A DNA stretch of 64,000 nt, taken from positions 1,674,001-1,738,000 of the forward strand of contig JAHLKG010000001.1 of assembly GCA_025526995.1 (NCBI GenBank), read 5' to 3'. This document shows, piece after piece, positions 58,662 through 64,000 of this stretch (position 1 is its first letter; the number at the start of each line of letters is the position of its first letter). A model generated the notes under the pieces. That model worked only from the letters and a program-made list of their open reading frames with translations. It had not been told where the DNA came from and did no database searches. Position numbers and translations under genes: made by a program. This DNA comes from Powellomyces hirtus. Its lineage: Eukaryota > Chytridiomycota > Chytridiomycetes > Spizellomycetales > Powellomycetaceae.

Positions 58662-60670
58662 TCAAACGCGATCTCTGGCCAAATACGCGGGAAACCCAGC
58701 CAACCCGCCCCCGGCCAGCGCCAACAGGATGCTATTTGAAAGCCAGAACTTGCCACCCATCAGGTCCAGCGATATGTAATTCAGTGGATACTGAGAAGAG
58801 AAATCGTCAGCGTGAGGGATGGATGTGGGTGGAACTGCAGAACTGCTTACCTGCAACAGATTCAGCACGCCCGCTATCCCGTTCATGATGCCGTATAGAC
58901 GACCGAAGGTGTGGAAGCCGAAACTAAAAACAAGGATTTTCATGAACAACAGCAATGCGAAGGAAAGTTCAACATTACTTCGTTGATTACGTCTTCGCAC
59001 AAAAGTCGTTTCCGATCGTGTACAGTAACGGCCGCATCACGACAAATATGCTTACTGGAGGAACGCGTTAGAGGGAAGTAGTGGGGAAGCAGGTGGAGGG
59101 TAGATGTGGTGAGGGAAGGGCTTACTTGTGACGTATTGGAGTGGGATGCTGTGGATGAGTCTGTACAGTGGGAGAGAAGGCATCGTCGGGTCAGTAACAA
59201 CCCTTTTGAGGCCCCCTGAGAGACCAAATGGCCCACGGACCTCTTACCCCAATATTCCAAATGCGACTCCAAACCCCCACAGGACCGCAAGACTGGTCGA
59301 GAAGGCGAAATTGTCCAACAAGTAACCTATCGCCGGTATGCTGATGATGCCCGCAGCGGGTAAAGCGATGTTGAAGAATCGGAGGAGGTTGTCGATGGCT
59401 GTTGATGAGTTGTTTGTACCGGCGAGGTCAATGGCTTGTTCTTTAACAGAGGAAATGTAGAAATTGAGACGGAGCATCATGATGCAGACTGTTCCTGTTA
59501 TGCCCCTGGAGAAGAGAGGAACGTGGTTGACTTAGGCATGAGTTGAGAGAAGAGGTGGGGGAGCTGGTTTGTTTCGTACCAGAACTCTACGCTCTTTAGC
59601 TGCTTCAAAAACAGATCCTGTGTGCTGACTACTGGTGCCGCAGGACTACTCGCCAGCAAGGGCTGCGTTTCTGTCGGTTCCTCAACACCAACTGCCACAA
59701 TTTCCTCCTCCTCATCCCCATCCGCCACAACATCACTCTTCCCAAACGAATGTTTCGGCATCAGGGCCATCGTCGTGAGTGCCACAATCACTGGTACGAG
59801 AGTGTAAAACAGGAACAGTCGGTGGATCGAGCCGCCGAGCTTCTCGTGAATGATCTATACTGGTGATTGCGTGAGAAATGGAATGGAAGAGGTGCGGAGA
59901 ATACGCGGGGGAGGCGCGGACCTCGAAGAAGACGTAGATGCTGGAGGAGGCGTCGAATGCACCCGTCATGGCGGCCATGATGAGACCGGATTTGGAGGGG
60001 AAGACGGTGCTGATGTGAAGGCACTGCGGGGTGTGAGATCAGGTCCCATGATTCGGAAATCATAAGGTCTCATGGTTTCTCTGTGCTTACCCCGATAAAA
60101 CAAAATGGACCCCCAATACCAAGCATCAAAAACCTGCAACACATCCCCAATCAGCTTCCCCACAAAGCAGTATTTTTGTCTTTCAACAAACGCGCATGTT
60201 TGCTCACCCAGCAAGATAACCATCAAATTTCGGCCCACTGAGACCAAACAGTAGGTTTCCAAGCAAACACAACATGCTTCCGACCAATACTGTTGCTCGC
60301 GGTCCATACCGGTCCAGGCAAGCCCCAATCGGCAGGGATGCGACGTTGGCTCCGGTGCTCGCAACCGCGAACATGAGATTCAGTTTGAGGATTTGGGCTG
60401 TGCATGGCTTTGTGTCCCAGAACAAATGTCCAAAGCCATCAGACAAACATCAAATTACAAAATCGTGCTCTGTATACAAAGGCTAAGATCAACGCACCCC
60501 ACCTTCTGCTCTCCCGGCTGACACAAATTGCCATACACATCACTAGCAACAAGTGCTGGGCGTAGAGACTGGAACCCGAAAATAACACCAGCTAGGCACA
60601 AGGACGAAAATACAGAGAGAGCGACTAGAGCCGCTCTGGATGCGACAGAGTACTCTTCTGCAAGCGGCAT
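58662..60670 (-). CDS. FMP42: FMP42/SLC43-like major facilitator transporter
   Basis: Ten exons (60503-60670, 60208-60407, 60091-60133, 59922-60023, 59580-59854, 59248-59505, 59126-59160, 58991-59054, 58851-58923, 58662-58790) give 448 residues, the most intron-rich gene here. Typical MFS features are visible: the DRYGPR motif after membrane segment 2 (LPIGACLDRYGPRATVLVGS), many hydrophobic helices, and an acidic central loop (DGDEEEEIVAVGVEEP). The order of conserved blocks (LKLNLMFAVAST, GFLMLGIGGPF, FPSKSGLIMAAM, TFGRLYGIMNG) follows fungal Fmp42 and animal SLC43 amino-acid transporters. It is likely a vacuolar or mitochondrial-associated transporter, substrate unknown. The N-terminus is short and without a signal peptide. 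Confidence 0.88.
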
Positions 60671-61039
60671 CGCACGAGTAGTAATATGGTGACTTGCTGT
60701 GCGGAAATGCTGCGGATGGGGGGCAAATCGTTGAAGGAACTTTCCATTGGAGGTACGAATTGCTGACGTGAGAGAAAGATCGCGTCGCGTCACACAAGAA
60801 TCTTATTTGAACACGATGGTAGTCCAGACCCCCTTTGAGAAGAGTGGGAAAAGGACGACTCGTCCACATAGTCTTGACAACCAAGGAGCTGGCTCAAAGT
60901 TGCAAGTTGAGGCGCAAGCCCACTCGAAGCCAATTCAAATCGAAATCAAGAGGCAGTCGACGCCGGTCCAGATACTGTGAGCAACGTAACTATGTAAGAG
61001 CAGAAAACACGATAACTACATACGAGTGCCAAGAGATCT
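60671..61039. other. Intergenic region (FMP42 promoter / gamma-SNAP 3' end)
   Basis: About 370 bases. No gene or RNA was recognised. Short frames at 60747-61155 overlap the last gamma-SNAP exon and have no features. Confidence 0.4.
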
Positions 61040-62571
61040 TCACAGGAAACCCTCTTCTTCGATTTCGTCCTGGAGCTGCTTTACGGCTTCTGACGCCGGC
61101 TTCTCTGGAGGCGGCTGGCTCTTTTGCCCTGGACCGCGTCCGGCGGGCGCTTTGAGTTCGCGTGCAGTGCGTGCGATCTAGATTCGAAGGTTAGATTGAT
61201 TGAGCAATTTCTGTGACCTTGCAGATGCATGTTTCTTTGTGGCTTACCTCGTTGTCGAGGAACTGCACCGCAGTGCGCTTCAGTGCACCATTCAAAGCTT
61301 CTTGGTCACCGTTCTGCATTCCTTCTATGAGCGCTTGAGCAATACCTCCCTCCTCTGATTGAGCAAACCCATGTTGTCTGAGTGAATAGAGGTTCGTGAG
61401 TACTGTTGACATGTGTATGCCTGAAGCATGGACAGGTTCCCACCAAAACTTACCCTGCCAACATGGCTAGATGGTTGTCTGCACCGGCTTCGTCTCCCTT
61501 TGCCAAGAGAATGACAATGGAGCTGAGGGCTTGTTTGCAAAAGTTTGGTCGCTGCTCCAACTTGGAGAAGGCGTCGGACAGGCGGCCGGATAGCTCCAAA
61601 GCCTTGTCATATCTCTGATTCCTCAAGCATACGCCGATGGCGCGCTTGAATGTATCCACGCCAAACCGCAGCTTGTTCTCGTCCTCGTATATCCGACATG
61701 ACTCGTCGTAGAATTCAATGCATTTGTTCACATCTGTCGTTTCCAGAGCCCTACAGGGAAATGGGGAGTTTGTTGGTATCGCAGCCATTGCACGTGTTCT
61801 CGTCATCTGCAAAGGCAAGTCTAGAATAGAGACTTGCCTACGACCGTGTGACCGCCTTGTCTAAAATGCGCGCTAAACAGAACACGCATTCACTGTAACG
61901 TACTTTGCGGCCTTCTCCAACGCTTCCCCAGCTCGGTCGTGCGATCCCTGCGCGAGGAAGAATTCGCTGGTTTGTCGATACAAGTCGGCGGACTGAGCTG
62001 GCTGTTTGAGTTGTTGACCAGCTATTGTAGCTGCGGATTCGAGTGCTTTTGCGGCTAGGAAGAGCCTGCATGGAGAACGCGCGGTGAGATCACCAGTATA
62101 TCAGCCATTGTCAACAGTATCTCTTTGCTGCATACGCACGAATCAAGTTGTCGGTGTCCCTCCGCGGCCTGTTCCCCAGATTATTGAGTGAGTCCTCAGA
62201 AATATCCAAATGACCAGAAAGCTCAATCTGACCTTGACATAGGCCTCAACGCAGTAATCGTACGCCCTCGCGTTTTTGAAGCATGTCGCTTGAGACGAGC
62301 ATGGAAGGTCAGTTCTAAGACTCACAGAGCTAACAGGGTCCTTTGACGATAGATATAGATCCAGAACCCACCTGCAGCCTCAAAGTTCTGCACAGCCATA
62401 TCCCAGTCGGGTTTCTGCTTTCCGAAAAGTGTCTTCTTATTGCGAGCCTTCTCCCCAGCATCCATGAATTCGAGGCCTATCGAGTCATAAATTTCAACGT
62501 CAATCTTTGAGCCCAAGAGTAGGAACCATTGCAAGAATTAGCGAACCTTCCTTGACCTTTGGATCAGACAT
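61040..62571 (-). CDS. NAPG: Gamma-SNAP, soluble NSF attachment protein
   Basis: Eight exons (62547-62571, 62372-62476, 62233-62288, 62140-62168, 61904-62065, 61454-61750, 61248-61377, 61040-61177) give 313 residues, matching the length of animal gamma-SNAP. The first exon (KVKEG) joins GLEFMDAGEKARNKK; later blocks NCF-like ATCFKNARAYDYCVEAYVK, SLFLAAKALESAATIAG, DLYRQTSEFFLAQGSHDRAG and FGVDTFKRAIGVCL are TPR-like helices in the SNAP order. It recruits NSF to SNARE complexes for disassembly after membrane fusion. The C-terminus is acidic (QLQDEIEEEGFL), as in the family. Budding yeast lacks a gamma-SNAP, so its presence helps place this genome outside that group. Alpha-SNAP (Sec17) is less likely because of length and pattern. 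Confidence 0.87.
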
Positions 62572-62977
62572 TTTGAAGTGTATTAACGATTGTTTTTTTA
62601 GTAATGTGTCCTTGTGTATACAAGATATATGTGTGTGCGCGTGTGCGAGTTTGCCGTCATTAGGCGTGTGTAAATTAGAGAGCCAGTCATGCAACCCCCC
62701 CAGCCACCCGCCCAACCACAAAACAAACAAACTTTCCTGAATTCCCCACGACAAAAGAAATCCCTTCTCATCAACAAACCCTCAATTCCTACGAACAGCA
62801 AATCATCGTCAGGCCCACTCCCCACCCCACAGCAGATAGCTTCTTTGCGCAGCAAGCAGCAGCACTCAGTCCCAGCGACGACTTCGACTTCCTTCCACGG
62901 AACTGAACGATTCTCGTTTGACATTCCCACCGTCCCCACAACTTTCTTAACTCACACACACACAAAACGCACCCAAA
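62572..62977. other. Divergent promoter region (gamma-SNAP / RAD6)
   Basis: About 400 bases between two divergent housekeeping genes. A GTGTGCGCGTGTGCGAG patch lies near 62633. C-rich leader-like sequence leads into RAD6. No gene was seen. Confidence 0.45.
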
Positions 62978-63514
62978 ATGTCTACTCCCGCAAAACGACG
63001 CCTGATGCGAGACTTTAAAAGATTGCAGACCGACCCGCCGGACGGTGTTTCCGGTGCACCTTGCTCCGACAATGTCTTGCTTTGGAATGCAGTTATATTC
63101 GGACCGGAAGAGACTCCGTTCGAAGACGGTACTTTCAAACTGGCATTGACCTTTGACGAGAGCTATCCGACAAAACCGCCGCACGTGAAATTCATAAGCA
63201 CGATGTTCCATCCGAATGTGTACGCCAATGGAGACTTGTGTCTCGACATTTTGCAGAACCGATGGTGAGTGCCTTATCCTTTTCCCCTTTCATTACAAAT
63301 GTTTCCTGAATTTCTTGTATGACTTACTGTCCCTTTTGTTCATAGGTCACCGACATATGACGTCGCAGCCATTCTGACGTCCATCCAATCCCTCCTCCAT
63401 GACCCCAACCCAAACAGTCCCGCCAACGCCGAAGCCGCCCGCTTGTTCCAAGAGAACCGCAAAGATTATTACAAGCGTGTACGAGAGACTGTTGAACAGT
63501 CGTGGTTGAATTGA
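62978..63514 (+). CDS. RAD6: Ubiquitin-conjugating enzyme E2 Rad6/Ubc2
   Basis: Two exons (62978-63264, 63346-63514) give 151 residues. The sequence follows Rad6 from the first residue: [41 protein letters not shown] with catalytic Cys88, then [20 protein letters not shown] and a short C-terminus ending SWLN. It lacks the polyacidic tail of budding-yeast Rad6, as do most other fungi. It ubiquitinates PCNA with Rad18 and histone H2B with Bre1. Catalytic and E3-binding residues appear intact. The intron falls in the codon of the conserved Trp (W-S). Confidence 0.96.
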
Positions 63515-63696
63515 AAGGATCATTCGTTTTGTTCTTTCCTCTTGCCACTAATCCTTATCTTTTGCAAATATACTCTGTTTTATCTCGTGTAAAAATGTCA
63601 CCATTACTTATATTCAAATTTGCGAGCGAAACATGAGCAGCGGAATGGGAGTGGGAGTTCCAGAGATTAGGCCGAAGATTGGCAATGGCGGTTACT

Positions 63697-64000
63697 TCAA
63701 TGGTTGAATGAATGGTTGAAACACACCGTATTTGGCCAGCTGTCGGCGTCGGAATTTTGAGGCGGAGAGATGATAAGCTTTGATTTGGCTCGCAGGGCAA
63801 TGACCTCCACAGTCACCGCGCGCCGACGCCCTGATTTCTCACTGCCGATCTGACGTCTCTGTTGCACACATAGTTCCTCTATCTGATAGGCGTCATCTAG
63901 AGCATAACGTCCAACAGCGTTTTGAGGTTGCGACATCACTGTGATTTCGCCTGTTTCTGATGAGGTGCAAGGCGCGCATTCTTCGGTTCTTCGACCCCAG
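63697..64000 (-). CDS. Unknown protein, C-terminal part (edge of window)
   Basis: A minus-strand frame is open from the window edge to a TGA at 63697-63699. Visible pieces are EECAPCTSSETGEITV, MSQPQNAVGRYALDDAYQIE and QRRQIGSEKSGRRRAVTVE. The upstream part suggests that this is the 3' exon of a gene that starts outside the window; an ATG at 63934-63936 inside it is probably internal. No family was recognised. The quality falls near the end (NTVCFNHSFNH), so an intron might begin before the stop. Confidence 0.35.
   Translation of the reverse strand, partial: WGRRTEECAPCTSSETGEITVMSQPQNAVGRYALDDAYQIEELCVQQRRQIGSEKSGRRRAVTVEVIALRAKSKLIISPPQNSDADSWPNTVCFNHSFNH

Overview
The window is nuclear DNA of a fungus. 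Nearly every gene is interrupted by short GT-AG introns (about 50-130 nt). The gene set contains fungal hallmarks: a chitin deacetylase with a chitin-binding domain, an Skt5/Chs4-type chitin synthase activator with a CaaX end, a metacaspase, a high-affinity iron permease, an FMP42-like transporter and two WOPR transcription factors. High intron number (up to 10 exons per gene), several microexons, and genes missing from budding yeast (gamma-SNAP, an orthodox aquaporin) suggest an early-diverging, perhaps chytrid-like lineage. That placement is inference. No viral, bacterial, rRNA or tRNA sequence was recognised.

Layout. 0-12 kb: RTF2 (partial), a low-molecular-weight tyrosine phosphatase, a 7-exon chitin deacetylase, the mitochondrial GTP/GDP carrier GGC1, an asparagine-synthase-like protein with a zinc ribbon, LSM7, the prolyl dihydroxylase TPA1 and a YqeH/NOA1-type mitochondrial GTPase. 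12-27 kb: a small unknown protein, riboflavin kinase, SKT5/CHS4, metacaspase, a membrane-anchored short-chain dehydrogenase, methionine aminopeptidase 2, a 554-residue unknown protein and FTR1. 27-33 kb: a WDR5/Swd3 WD40 protein whose first intron is a repeat array open in the exon frame, and ENP2/NOL10 with an RGG tail. 33-45 kb: two WOPR regulators on the same strand flank a gene-poor island (about 35.9-40.1 kb) holding a decayed gene, a disrupted candidate gene, tandem repeats and a large inverted repeat around a 47-bp tandem array, followed by a glycine/glutamine-rich secreted repeat protein. 46-64 kb: a CRAL-TRIO protein, an EF-hand protein, a second secreted repeat protein, an aquaporin, an NTF2-like protein with PPGG motifs, malate dehydrogenase, an FMP42-like transporter, gamma-SNAP, RAD6 and a partial gene at the edge.

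The genes are mostly independent housekeeping units, not a pathway cluster. Shared themes are the cell wall and surface (chitin deacetylase, Skt5, two repeat-rich secreted proteins), mitochondria (GGC1, YqeH GTPase), and gene-expression machinery (LSM7, WDR5, ENP2, RAD6, MetAP2). The most unusual DNA is the 36-40 kb island and the self-repeating intron at 28.5-29.05 kb. Exon boundaries were assigned by hand from splice-site rules, reading-frame continuity and family conservation. They are predictions without transcript support.
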